DNA of 35,405 nt, taken from contig NZ_NPOA01000020.1 in the NCBI RefSeq assembly GCF_002287375.1, forward strand, positions 1 through 35,405, read 5' to 3'. The position numbers and the translations under genes were made by a program. How positions within the stretch are numbered: the stretch's first letter is position 1; each line of letters opens with the position of its first letter. The stretch is from Virgibacillus profundi (GTDB lineage: Bacteria; Bacillota; Bacilli; Bacillales; Amphibacillaceae). Positions 14,912 to 25,620 of the stretch are shown here, piece after piece. Under the pieces are notes generated by a model. It saw only the letters and a list, made by a program, of their open reading frames with translations, did not search any database and was not told the DNA's origin.

Positions 14912-15796
14912 TTAATGTCCCTTTCTTTTATCAATATCGCGATGTGTAATATGGGTTGTATAACCTGAAGACAGTTCTTTTGCAAAGTACTCCGAAAGTG
15001 CTACCGAACGATGCTGTCCACCTGTACAGCCAATTGCTACCACCAGCTGTGATTTGCCTTCTTTTTTATATTGCGGAAGCATGAACCGTAATAGATCCAG
15101 TACCTTTTCATTAAATTTTTCCGTATCAGACCATTTAAATACATAGGAAGACACTTCTTTATTTAAGCCGGTTAGTGGCTGTAGATGTGTAACATAATGA
15201 GGGTTTGGTAAAAATCGAACATCGAATACCAAATCTGCATCTATCGGCAATCCATATTTGAAGCCAAATGATACCATATGAACAGAAAAGATTTCCTGTT
15301 TTTTCTCCGTATAAATCTTCAGCATTTTCTCACGTAATTCCTTCGGTTTCAAATCGGTTGTGTCAATAATTCGCTGTGCTCTTCCCCGAAGCTCATCAAG
15401 AATCTCTCTTTCCTGCTGAATACCGGTAAGCGGCAAACCACCGACAGCCAATGGATGTGACCGTCTAGTTTCTTTATATCTGCTGACAAGCTGCTCATCC
15501 TTTGCATCCAGAAAAAGAATGTGCTCCTGTAACCAGTCTGCTTCTCCTAAAATATCCAATGCTTCAAACAATGAATCAAAAAATTCACGTCCGCGTAAAT
15601 CCATTACAAGTGCTACTTTACGAATATTATTAGTGGAATCTTTCATAAGCTCCAGAAATTTAGGAAGCAATGTTGGTGGTAAATTATCTACACAGTAATA
15701 GCCCAGATCCTCAAAGCTTTGAACCGCAACCGTTTTTCCTGCTCCGGACATTCCTGTGATCACTACTAATTTTGTTTCCTGTTCTCCGTTTCTCAT
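14912..15796 (-). CDS. rapZ: RapZ/YvcJ family P-loop nucleotide-binding protein
   Basis: 294 residues. Walker A is GMSGAGKT (15-22); a Walker B-like VALVMDLRG follows near 62; the C-terminal domain contains [19 protein letters not shown], the conserved phosphate-binding region, and ends [10 protein letters not shown]. In enterobacteria RapZ guides RNase E to a small RNA; in Bacillus the homologue YvcJ binds and hydrolyses nucleotides and affects competence. The second of two adjacent ATGs (15796) has better spacing from GGGGGAG than the first. It lies between yvcI (36 bp upstream) and yvcK. Confidence 0.95.
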   Translation of the reverse strand: MRNGEQETKLVVITGMSGAGKTVAVQSFEDLGYYCVDNLPPTLLPKFLELMKDSTNNIRKVALVMDLRGREFFDSLFEALDILGEADWLQEHILFLDAKDEQLVSRYKETRRSHPLAVGGLPLTGIQQEREILDELRGRAQRIIDTTDLKPKELREKMLKIYTEKKQEIFSVHMVSFGFKYGLPIDADLVFDVRFLPNPHYVTHLQPLTGLNKEVSSYVFKWSDTEKFNEKVLDLLRFMLPQYKKEGKSQLVVAIGCTGGQHRSVALSEYFAKELSSGYTTHITHRDIDKRKGH

Positions 15797-15832
15797 CATA
15801 TCTCCCCCTTGTATAAAAATATAGATCTTTAA

Positions 15833-16297
15833 TTAATTATTGAATGGATCTAATTGTGCTTCCAGCAGTTCATAACCCTCTGTATAGGAAAAAGCACCAT
15901 ATAAAATAGCTTTGGAAGTCAGAACATGCTCATAGATCTCCCGGTCCCCTTCCGCCATTGGCAAATTCTTTATATTTTCAAGCGGGATCCATTCCAGTTC
16001 TCCCTCTTCACAATAGTCGGTAAGCTTTCCTTCATACGATTTACAAATAAACGTAAACATCATCCATTCCTGAATAATGCTCTGATTTTTATAAATCGAA
16101 AATGTAAAAGCCCCTATTAATTCGGGATCCTGCAATCTTAACGCAGTTTCTTCTCTATATTCTCTGATGACTGATTCTTTAATGGATTCTCCTTGCTCCA
16201 TTTTCCCACCAGGTATTGCATACCAGCCTCTCCGTGGTTTCTTTAGTAATAATGCATGATTATTATCTATTACTATGCAGTTTGTTACTCGCTGCAT
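15833..16297 (-). CDS. yvcI: NUDIX hydrolase, YvcI-like
   Basis: 154 residues. The Nudix box spans about 33-55: GKMEQGESIKESV followed by IREYREETALRL. It fits GX5EX7REUXEEXGU except that the last glycine is alanine (EETAL); the metal-binding RE..EE core is intact. The start MQRVTNCIVIDNNHALLLKK and the ending are like Bacillus YvcI, and the position at the head of the rapZ-yvcK-whiA cluster is conserved. The substrate, a nucleoside diphosphate derivative or capped RNA, is not known from the sequence. Confidence 0.92.
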   Translation of the reverse strand: MQRVTNCIVIDNNHALLLKKPRRGWYAIPGGKMEQGESIKESVIREYREETALRLQDPELIGAFTFSIYKNQSIIQEWMMFTFICKSYEGKLTDYCEEGELEWIPLENIKNLPMAEGDREIYEHVLTSKAILYGAFSYTEGYELLEAQLDPFNN

Positions 16298-16336
16298 ACC
16301 TCATTCACCCCGATCATCTTAGGCATCATTACTACC

Positions 16337-16366
16337 ATTATACAATGAAAAATTCAGAAGCAACAA
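16337..16366 (-). promoter_or_regulatory. Putative promoter of the yvcI-rapZ-yvcK-whiA operon
   Basis: On the minus strand TTGTTG (16361-16366), an 18-base spacer and a perfect TATAAT (16337-16342), 40 bp before the yvcI ATG. Confidence 0.55.
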
Positions 16367-16433
16367 GAATAAGATTTTCCCAGTGGTATCTCGACAAATT
16401 AGGACAGGTTCTATGTTTTAAAATCAAAAAAAG

Positions 16434-16456
16434 GCACAGGCGCCATGCACCTGTGC
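16434..16456 (-). terminator. Terminator of trxB
   Basis: On the minus strand GCACAGG/CCTGTGC with a 9-nt loop, followed by CTTTTTTTG. It lies 125 bp beyond the trxB stop, so the transcript would have a long 3' untranslated region in which I see no gene. Confidence 0.75.
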
Positions 16457-16580
16457 AAGAAACTAATCTATCTATTAAAAGGGGGTCAATTAGTTAATTA
16501 CATTGTACCCTAAAATTGTTGCGAGCGTGTTACAACAGCGTTAAAAAGCAGTTACTAAAGTAAAAAAATATTCATATTTA

Positions 16581-17570
<990 letters not shown>

Positions 17571-17611
17571 TCAAGCTTATAAGAATGAGTCAGTTTCGTC
17601 TAATATTATGC

Positions 17612-17776
17612 TTATAGAAGATGTTCAAAAAGTCCGGTAAAAATGACACATCGAATTTCTTCGTTGGCTTGCTTTTCGCTCCTCACGTATTAATTGCATA
17701 CGTTCCGGTGCTCAAAGCTACACCGCCTCGAACTTCTCGGTCCTTTTTATCCTCCCTTTTGAACTTGCTCTTATAA
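17612..17776. repeat. MITE-like intergenic element with imperfect inverted ends
   Basis: The left end (TTATAGAAGATGTTCAAAA, 17612-17630) and the reverse complement of the right end (TTATAAGAGCAAGTTCAAAA, 17757-17776) are close inverted repeats, and the similarity continues inward (GG..AAAAA). The 165-bp element is GC-richer inside than its flanks and has no convincing open frame. It fills most of the 269-bp gap between trxB and the TPR gene. I recall similar sequence in other Bacillaceae intergenic regions, but copy number cannot be judged here. Confidence 0.6.
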
Positions 17777-17803
17777 AAGCTATTTTACGGAAACTTACTT
17801 GCG

Positions 17804-18805
17804 TTATTCCTGCCAAGGCACTTCTTCCATAGCCAGGTTGGGGAATTTTTTGCATCCTTCCTTCCATATGATAAGCGCTTTTGAAGGCTCACCATGATGA
17901 AATGCAGCAATGCTGTACCATCTGAAATAAGAAGGATGACTTTTTACAGTTCCTTTATTTAGTGACCGGAATCGATTGCAGGCTTCATTATAATATGCCG
18001 TTCTTGCCATCGTTACCGCAATTCGTAACTTTTGCTGTTCATGAATAGGATATACGTTTAGTAATGCCTGAATATTTTTTTCATATTCCTGTTTCTGCCC
18101 TAATTGATAATAAAATAATGCTAAATTAGTATGGCTGTATAAAGAATTAGGATCTTCCTTGATAATATCCAGTTCCATTTCAACTGCTTTCTCTTCATTT
18201 CCTGAAAAGAATAATGCATGCGTATAATCATGCTTCGCCATTTTATGTTCTGGAAAAACGATCATCATTTCTTCAATGAGTGGAATTGCTTTTTCCCACT
18301 CCATGTTTTCCATATGATAAAAGACAGTTTCCTGGTAGATAAGAAGTTCATCTTCATCCTCAAGATCCCAGTCGCTTTTCTCGTCATCTTCATCAATATC
18401 AATCAAATCCAATAAGCTTTCCGCTTCTTCGGAAAAATCGCCATCCGACTCTTTATCAAGATATGTTAGTGCGTATTTTTTGGCATCATGTAATAAACCT
18501 AAATGCGCATAATTATTCGCTAATAGGTAATAGCAGTCTACATATTCTTCTGATTTCAGTACATTTGTCAGCAGTTGATTGGCTGTATGATATGCTCCAA
18601 CTTCTGTATATATAATTGACATTTGGCATTGATATAATGGGTCATTCGGTTTAGCTTCTGTCGCTTTTCTTAACCATTTAATTGCAATGTCAAACTTTCT
18701 TTTTTGAAAAGCCTCTACACCTTTTGTGAAATAAAAGTCACCTTCAGGAATAAAAGGGATAACATTATTTTGTTTACTATTATATTTTAAATTTCCCTGT
18801 TGCAT
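17804..18805 (-). CDS. Tetratricopeptide-repeat protein (YvcD-like position)
   Basis: 333 residues with TPR-type helical pairs: DFYFTKGVEAFQKRKFDIAI (23-42), then WLRKATEAKPNDPLYQCQMS, and further units near 64-97, 170-200, 205-235 and 285-325. A very acidic linker (about 133-152, IDIDEDDEKSDWDLEDEDEL) splits the array. TPR proteins are scaffolds; no enzymatic motif is present. It occupies the place of yvcD next to trxB in Bacillus. GGGGGA lies 6 bases before the ATG. The 620 bp upstream hold the inverted repeat pair. Confidence 0.88.
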   Translation of the reverse strand: MQQGNLKYNSKQNNVIPFIPEGDFYFTKGVEAFQKRKFDIAIKWLRKATEAKPNDPLYQCQMSIIYTEVGAYHTANQLLTNVLKSEEYVDCYYLLANNYAHLGLLHDAKKYALTYLDKESDGDFSEEAESLLDLIDIDEDDEKSDWDLEDEDELLIYQETVFYHMENMEWEKAIPLIEEMMIVFPEHKMAKHDYTHALFFSGNEEKAVEMELDIIKEDPNSLYSHTNLALFYYQLGQKQEYEKNIQALLNVYPIHEQQKLRIAVTMARTAYYNEACNRFRSLNKGTVKSHPSYFRWYSIAAFHHGEPSKALIIWKEGCKKFPNLAMEEVPWQE

Positions 18806-18972
18806 GCATATCCCCCTAAAATTCGCTATATCCGAACAAATTATATCATATTTGTATGGGGAATAATATAGTATTTTAGCTTAATATATCGTAAAAGCAA
18901 GATACGTGTTAGATGCCTTTGATAACCGAATCGCTTGCTTAACTCCAGAAACCTGCAACATTTATTATTCAA

Positions 18973-19140
18973 GCTGTTTTGTCATAAAAAATATAAACTA
19001 CGACGTATGCGCTTGGTTATTTTCCGCTGCGGACCGTTGCGGACCTTAGGGCACGGCTTCAGTCTCCTCGAGAAAATACTCTGCGGGGTCTTCAGACACG
19101 TGCTTTTCCCGCAGGAGTCAACGGTCCTCCGCTCCAAACA
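18973..19140 (+). repeat. GC-rich hairpin repeat, copy A
   Basis: The element begins with a 35-nt AT-rich module (18973-19007) also present at 35266-35300 (31 of 35 identical). The GC-rich core has nested inverted repeats: GGACCGTTG (19031-19039) with CAACGGTCC (19119-19127), and CTGCGGG (19081-19087) with CCCGCAG (19108-19114). No coding frame is evident. Together with copy B it fills most of the 621-bp gap between glpD and the TPR gene; 18806-18972 holds only AT-rich promoter-type sequence. Confidence 0.7.
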
Positions 19141-19204
19141 ACCGCATAAATGTGCAAGTATTTGTTTAAATTAATCAAGAATTTTTTTTAAATTTTAAAG
19201 CACA

Positions 19205-19423
19205 ATTCCAGCGGAGGAAACACATTGAAGACTCCTGCGGGAGGAAAGGCATAGGTGAGACCCCCGAGTGCGTAGCACGAGGAGGCTCACCAGCCGCCCT
19301 AAGGTCCGCGAAATGTGTTTCCGTAGCGAATTCCTGCTCTCAACCAGCGTTTGCAAATGAATTTTCACGGTGTCGCATTTTCTGTCCACTGCGATGATTA
19401 AAAAGTAACAAAACTTATAAAAA
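19205..19423 (-). repeat. GC-rich hairpin repeat, copy B, inverted relative to copy A
   Basis: The core is flanked by GGAAACACATT (19216-19226) and its exact complement (19312-19322). It shares GCGGACCTTAGGGC with copy A in the opposite orientation (19296-19309 against 19039-19052), and a 27-nt block (19272-19298) with the copy at the right edge of the window (35360-35386), also inverted. The AT-rich tail near 19388-19423 (CACTGCGATGATTAAAAAG) resembles sequence after the element at 29211-29490. Confidence 0.7.
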
Positions 19424-19426
19424 GAG

Positions 19427-21094
19427 TCATTTTCTAACAGGTGTCACTGCATCATGGAGCAATTGATCTAATTCCTCTGTATAATTCACTTTTTGGTCGT
19501 CCGTCCATTGTAATGCTTTACTCATATAATTAATTACATGCTCTTTATGATCTCTCACCCAGTTAATTTCAAAAAATAATGCACCGGTTCTTCTTACAAA
19601 GAAATCTGCGGGTTTGTAAGTGAGTTCATATTCCAGAGCGTATACAAGCTCTGCAAAAACGACTGGGTCAATACTTTCCTTTTCTGCATCATCCTGCTTA
19701 TTTTGATATATTTCAAAAATCGTACCGACATTTGCGCCATATCTTTGGATGATTCTCAATGCTGTTTCTTCATCTATACCCAACGTTTTTGCTTCCAGTA
19801 CTTTACGATCCTTGAATTGTTCAAATCCTTTTGAACCGCCAACCTCACCACCGGCAATAGGCAGATGTTTCGTATCAGATCCGGAATAGAGAATTCCTTC
19901 CTCTTCTTTAAATTGCTTAACAACTGTATCGATAGCTTCCTGAGCCATTTTCCGATAACCAGTCAGCTTCCCACCTGCCATTGAGATCAACCCGGAATCC
20001 GAAATAAAAATCTCATCTTTACGGGATATTTCACTTGGATTATCTGTATCCTCCGCTGCAATCAACGGCCGTAGTCCTGCCCAACTGGACTCCACATGAT
20101 CAGCTTTCATATTTAATGAAGGGAACATGTAATTTATAGCATCCAGCAAATAATCACGGTCACTTTCTGTCAGCGTTGGATGGGCAATATCCCCATCATA
20201 TGTAGTATCTGTTGTGCCTACATATGTTTTATTATCCCGGGGTATTGCAAAGATCATTCTTCCATCAGGTGTATCGAAATAGATTGCCTGCTGCAATGGG
20301 AATAATTCTTTTGGAAAAACCAGATGTGCCCCTTTGGTCAGATGTAATGATTTCCCTTGTTTCGATCCATCGATTTCTCTTAAATCATCAACCCATGGGC
20401 CGCCAGCATTTATTATTTTTTTAGCATAAATATGATGTTTTTCTCCACTGATTTCATCCTGGGTGACTACGCCGGTTACTTTATTGGAATTATCGTAAAT
20501 AAAATCAATAACTTTTGCATAGTTAACAGCAGTTACCCCTTTTTGAACTGCTTTTTTTAGCACTTCAATCGTTAAACGGGCATCATCTGTTTTATATTCT
20601 ACATAATAGCCGGCACCTTTTAGATCCTCTTTTTTAATCAGTGGTTCTTTTTGTAAAGCTTCTTCAGGGCTGAACATGGTACGACGTTCATTTTTTTTAA
20701 CACCCGCTAGAAAGTCATATACACGTAAGCCGATATTCGTTGTGAAAGGACCGAAATTACCTCCTTTATGAAATGGAAGCATCATCCACTCCGGCGTTGT
20801 TACATGTGGTCCATTTTCATATACGATTGCCCGTTCCTTTCCTACCTCTGCAACCATTTTAACTTCAAATTGTTTTAAATAGCGCAGCCCTCCATGGACT
20901 AGCTTTGTCGAACGGCTGGAGGTTCCCGCAGCAAAATCCTGCATCTCAACAAGACCCGTTTTTAAACCACGAGTTGTTGCATCCAAGGAAATACCAGCAC
21001 CTGTAATTCCACCACCAATAACTAATACATCCAATTGCTTATTTTCTAACTTTTTAAATATATCCGTTCTTTTGTAGCTCGAAAATAAAGTCAT
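19427..21094 (-). CDS. glpD: Aerobic glycerol-3-phosphate dehydrogenase
   Basis: 555 residues. N-terminal FAD-binding VLVIGGGITGAGISLDATTR (24-43), the family signature TSSRSTKLVHGGLRYL near 58-73, IINAGGPWVDDLREIDG near 225, GTTDTTYDGDIAHPTLTESD near 291 and a C-terminal helical DAO domain. This membrane-associated flavoenzyme oxidises glycerol 3-phosphate to dihydroxyacetone phosphate and reduces menaquinone. GGGAG is 9 bases before the ATG. A terminator-like hairpin 100 bp upstream is in the position of the GlpP-controlled leader in Bacillus. Confidence 0.97.
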   Translation of the reverse strand: MTLFSSYKRTDIFKKLENKQLDVLVIGGGITGAGISLDATTRGLKTGLVEMQDFAAGTSSRSTKLVHGGLRYLKQFEVKMVAEVGKERAIVYENGPHVTTPEWMMLPFHKGGNFGPFTTNIGLRVYDFLAGVKKNERRTMFSPEEALQKEPLIKKEDLKGAGYYVEYKTDDARLTIEVLKKAVQKGVTAVNYAKVIDFIYDNSNKVTGVVTQDEISGEKHHIYAKKIINAGGPWVDDLREIDGSKQGKSLHLTKGAHLVFPKELFPLQQAIYFDTPDGRMIFAIPRDNKTYVGTTDTTYDGDIAHPTLTESDRDYLLDAINYMFPSLNMKADHVESSWAGLRPLIAAEDTDNPSEISRKDEIFISDSGLISMAGGKLTGYRKMAQEAIDTVVKQFKEEEGILYSGSDTKHLPIAGGEVGGSKGFEQFKDRKVLEAKTLGIDEETALRIIQRYGANVGTIFEIYQNKQDDAEKESIDPVVFAELVYALEYELTYKPADFFVRRTGALFFEINWVRDHKEHVINYMSKALQWTDDQKVNYTEELDQLLHDAVTPVRK

Positions 21095-21193
21095 TCCATT
21101 ACACTCCCTGTTTTTTCACTATTGTCTATACATATAGATACCCTAAAACCGACTGACCCATGTATGTTTCGACTGTTTCATGGAAAATAAAAA

Positions 21194-21241
21194 GAACCGC
21201 AAAACTCACTAATGCTTTTTCACATTAGGGGGTTGCGGTTC
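21194..21241 (-). terminator. Leader terminator upstream of glpD (probable GlpP antitermination target)
   Basis: On the minus strand GAACCGCAA (21233-21241) pairs with TTGCGGTTC (21194-21202), with an inner TAATG/CATTA stem, followed by TTTTTATTTT. It lies 72 bp after glpK and 99 bp before glpD, so it can end glpK transcripts and gate glpD. GlpP control is inferred from the known Bacillus system. Confidence 0.75.
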
Positions 21242-21313
21242 TCCAATTCTCCGTCCAAAGTTATATTAACTTAGATTAAATATATCATATCTTAAGCTTC
21301 AGGTACAGTAATT

Positions 21314-22831
<1,518 letters not shown>

Positions 22832-22893
22832 TTATTTATTCTATAATCTCCACGGAACGTGCAACTGTAATCTCAATCTTTTAGAAAGAAAAA

Positions 22894-22913
22894 GACCACA
22901 CCAATGTATGATC
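22894..22913 (-). terminator. Hairpin between glpP and glpK
   Basis: On the minus strand GATCATAC/GTGTGGTC (8 bp including two G-T pairs) with an ATTG loop is followed by TTTTTCTTTC. It lies 10 bp after the glpP stop and 89 bp before glpK, so it may end glpP transcription and act as a GlpP-controlled leader terminator. Confidence 0.6.
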
Positions 22914-22923
22914 CCCACCTATC

Positions 22924-23472
22924 TTATTTAAAACTCCACAAGGCTCTATTTGAAGTTGATACTGCCACTGCTCCAGCGTTCATTGCTGCGTTAACCTCTT
23001 CTTCTTGCTTGATCAGCCCGCCTGCAATAACAGGCAGATTCGTTTCTGTACGAATATGTTCAACCATACTTGGCACTAAGCCAGGTAGTACCTCGACACA
23101 ATCCGGCTGAAATCGTTTAATTAACTTTAGATTATGCTCAAGTGCTATACTGTCCAGTAAAAATATACGTTGGATTGCAAGCAGCTTGTGTTTTTTTGCC
23201 ATACTGATCACATTACCTCTTGTCGAAAGGATACCATCAGGCTTTACTTCTCTGATCAAAAACTCCATACCATACTCGTCCGCTTTTAATCCTTGAATTA
23301 AATCAAAATGAATAAGTGCTTTTTTATTTGCCCGTTTTGTATAGTCCACAAGGCTTTTTAATTGGGAAAGCCGGGTTTCCAGAAATACGATAGACTCATT
23401 TGAAGTTTCCAATGCCCGTTCAAAATCCTTCATTTTTCGAATTGCCGGAAGTACCCCTGTTGGAATATTCAA
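22924..23472 (-). CDS. glpP: Glycerol-3-phosphate-responsive antiterminator GlpP
   Basis: 182 residues, a single GlpP domain with a TIM-barrel-like fold: KKALIHFDLIQGLKADEYGM near 69-88, DGILSTRGNVISMAKK near 98-113, and a C-terminal LPVIAGGLIKQEEEVNAAMN then AGAVAVSTSNRALW that forms the phosphate site. With glycerol 3-phosphate bound it lets polymerase read through leader terminators of glp genes and stabilises their mRNA. It starts with TTG (AGAAGGTGA upstream) inside the stop of the acetyltransferase gene (TTGA overlap), so it belongs to the hprK-lgt operon as well as to the glp cluster. Confidence 0.95.
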   Translation of the reverse strand: MNIPTGVLPAIRKMKDFERALETSNESIVFLETRLSQLKSLVDYTKRANKKALIHFDLIQGLKADEYGMEFLIREVKPDGILSTRGNVISMAKKHKLLAIQRIFLLDSIALEHNLKLIKRFQPDCVEVLPGLVPSMVEHIRTETNLPVIAGGLIKQEEEVNAAMNAGAVAVSTSNRALWSFK

Positions 23473-24005
23473 GTTGATTCACCTTCTCTATTTGAAAAAG
23501 TACTTTCACGTTCTTCCATTTCTTCTTTTGTATAAATGATCTTCATTGGGTTACCACCAACAAAGGAACCAGCAGGAACATCCTTATGTACCAATGTACC
23601 TGCAGAAACAACTGCTTTATCTCCAATTGTCACACCGGGCAGTATGGTTGAATTGGCACCGATTAATACCTCATTTCCGATAATGACATCACCGATCCGG
23701 TATTCTTTTATTAAGTATTCATGTGCTAACATTGTTGTATTATAGCCGATTATACTATTTGTACCAATCGTTATTTTCTCCGGAAACATGACATCAGGCA
23801 TAACCATTAATGCAAATGCACTCTGTTTTCCAACTTTCATGCGCAAAAATACACGATACAACCAATTTTTCATTCCTAAAAAAGGGGTATATCTGGCCAA
23901 TTGAATAACCATAAAATTCTTCATAACTTTCCAGAATGATACTGTTTTATATATTTGCCATAATGAATTTGAGTTTTCCACCCGAAATCGTTCGGTTCTC
24001 CGCAT
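23469..24005 (-). CDS. Hexapeptide-repeat acyltransferase, YvoF-like
   Basis: 178 residues. The N-terminal 60 residues are basic and helical (KNFMVIQLARYTPFLGMKNW). Then come left-handed beta-helix repeats: ITIGTNSIIGYNTTMLAHEY, IGDVIIGNEVLIGANSTILP and GVTIGDKAVVSAGTLVHKDV, ending GSFVGGNPMKIIYTKEE, typical of O-acetyltransferases of the LbetaH family. The acceptor is unknown. It sits after ppaX with a 3-bp gap, in the position of yvoF in Bacillus, and its stop overlaps the glpP start. GGAG is 8 bases upstream of the ATG. Confidence 0.88.
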   Translation of the reverse strand: MRRTERFRVENSNSLWQIYKTVSFWKVMKNFMVIQLARYTPFLGMKNWLYRVFLRMKVGKQSAFALMVMPDVMFPEKITIGTNSIIGYNTTMLAHEYLIKEYRIGDVIIGNEVLIGANSTILPGVTIGDKAVVSAGTLVHKDVPAGSFVGGNPMKIIYTKEEMEERESTFSNREGEST

Positions 24006-24008
24006 CGC

Positions 24009-24647
24009 TTACACTCCTGTAATTTTCAGCAAATCACGCATATCTTCCAGCATATAGGTTGGATTATATTCCAGCAAAAATTCTTTCCCTCTTTGAGCCC
24101 AGGCAACGCCTGCTGTTTGAACACCAGCATTTTGCCCTGCTTCAATGTCATGAGAATTATCGCCAACCATTAAGGTCGTTTCCGCAGTAGCATTTAGCTC
24201 ATTCATCGCCTTGATTACCGGTTCAGGATGTGGTTTTGTATGAACTACATCCTCATATTTTATTACCGTTTCAAAAAACTCATCCAACCCGGTTAGCGTT
24301 AATCCCATTTGTACAGCTTTCGTCATTTTCGTTGTAACAACACCAAGCTGAATATTATTATCCTTCAACTTTTTGATTGTTTCAGTTACATTTGGAAAGA
24401 GTTTCACGTAATCATCATGATTGGATAGATTATGTTCCCTGTATGTCTTAATCATCATTTCTGCCTGATTTGAATCAATCTTTTGAAATGTCTCAATTAG
24501 CGGAGGACCGTTAAATTCAATTATTTCTTCCATTGTATAGGTTAAATTATAATGCTTAAACGTATGATTAAATGATGCAATGATTAGCTCATTTGTATTT
24601 ATAAGTGTTCCATCAAGATCAAAAAGTATTGTACGAATGCTGCTCAT
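24009..24647 (-). CDS. ppaX: Pyrophosphatase PpaX (HAD superfamily)
   Basis: 212 residues. HAD motif I is ILFDLDGTLINT (nucleophile Asp9, Asp11), motif II lies in GVVTTKMTK near 98, motif III is the lysine of KPHPEP near 138, and motif IV is MVGDNSHDIEAGQNAG near 160-175. PpaX hydrolyses the pyrophosphate released when HPr(Ser-P) is dephosphorylated by phosphorolysis by HprK, which explains its place in the hprK operon. The start overlaps the end of the upstream gene by 29 bp; GGAAGGA lies 8 bases before the ATG. Confidence 0.94.
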   Translation of the reverse strand: MSSIRTILFDLDGTLINTNELIIASFNHTFKHYNLTYTMEEIIEFNGPPLIETFQKIDSNQAEMMIKTYREHNLSNHDDYVKLFPNVTETIKKLKDNNIQLGVVTTKMTKAVQMGLTLTGLDEFFETVIKYEDVVHTKPHPEPVIKAMNELNATAETTLMVGDNSHDIEAGQNAGVQTAGVAWAQRGKEFLLEYNPTYMLEDMRDLLKITGV

Positions 24648-25581
24648 GAGTTAAATCCTTCCTTTTCTTCAAATCTTTCCTTTTCCAGATAAATGCCACA
24701 GTCATTGTTAGAATAACTGCCGTAACAAAACGGATCAGGAGCAATGGCCAAACCGGGATTCCCAAAGGTATGAAAATTAGTGTATCCTCAACAACGGCAT
24801 GACAGGAAACAAGGAATAGTAATGCCAGATACATATCTTTTCTCGAAACCCCATCTTCTTTCACTGCCTGGATCATTAAGCCGGCTCCATAAGCAAGACC
24901 AATGGTTAAACCGGCCACAAGTGTCATGGATGTATTTCTTTCCATACCAAGCACTTTTGTAAATGGAGCGAATTTATTTGAAAAAGTATTTAGCCAGCCT
25001 TTTTCACGCAAAATTTGCATGACGACCATCAACGGGATAACAATTAATGCCAGCTGCGCTACTGCAACAACAGCAGTTTGTATCCCCTGAAGTGTAATTT
25101 CTCTCCAGCCGGTAAGTACCACATCGGATGCTGAAATAAATCCATAGCTTGCCTGCTCAGCTCCCCCGTTCCAAAGAAGATTGATCATAATCCCTGCTAC
25201 TAAAGCCAGTGTGATACGAATTCCCGAAATCAACCACCAGCTCACACCAACACGGGATGCCACTGCTGATTCAATAAATAAATTATGGGAAAACGAGAGC
25301 ATCATTGCCATGATAAATACTTCTTTAACAGTGAAATCAAAGGAAACGATGGCCGCAATTCCAGCATATAAATTTAAAGAATTTCCTAATACCAGTGGTA
25401 CAGCCGCTTCACCTGATAAACCAAGCAACCCCATTACAGGAGTCAATAAATCTATGATCCAGGGCAGTACTGGCGTATACTGCAAAATTGTAACAAGCAA
25501 TGTAATTGGAAAAATAACCTTACTTAACGTCCAGGTAACGCTAAGGCCCTGCTGCAGGCCACGATACATAATTCCTTTCAA
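24619..25581 (-). CDS. yvoD: Nucleoside-recognition (Gate) domain membrane protein, YvoD-like
   Basis: About 320 residues with two Gate/nucleoside-recognition repeats and eight or so membrane helices: GLQQGLSVTWTLSKVIFPIT at the start, LSGEAAVPLVLGNSLNLYAG, and later GLTIGLAYGAGLMIQAVKED and LVSCHAVVEDTLIFIPLGIP. The substrate is unknown; related proteins move nucleosides or take part in spore formation. The TTG at 25581 is preferred because GAGGG lies 8 bases upstream; an ATG at 25596 is possible but lacks a site. It lies between lgt and ppaX as in Bacillus. Confidence 0.85.
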   Translation of the reverse strand: MKGIMYRGLQQGLSVTWTLSKVIFPITLLVTILQYTPVLPWIIDLLTPVMGLLGLSGEAAVPLVLGNSLNLYAGIAAIVSFDFTVKEVFIMAMMLSFSHNLFIESAVASRVGVSWWLISGIRITLALVAGIMINLLWNGGAEQASYGFISASDVVLTGWREITLQGIQTAVVAVAQLALIVIPLMVVMQILREKGWLNTFSNKFAPFTKVLGMERNTSMTLVAGLTIGLAYGAGLMIQAVKEDGVSRKDMYLALLFLVSCHAVVEDTLIFIPLGIPVWPLLLIRFVTAVILTMTVAFIWKRKDLKKRKDLTHEQHSYNTF

Positions 25582-25620
25582 TCTGAATTCCCTCATTTCA
25601 AGTAGTACTGCGAAGGCCAA

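Noticed and set aside
18856-18935. Possible LexA box near CGAACAAATT upstream of the TPR gene (18833-18842)
   Set aside because: Only the first half-site is present; the second half does not match GTTCG.
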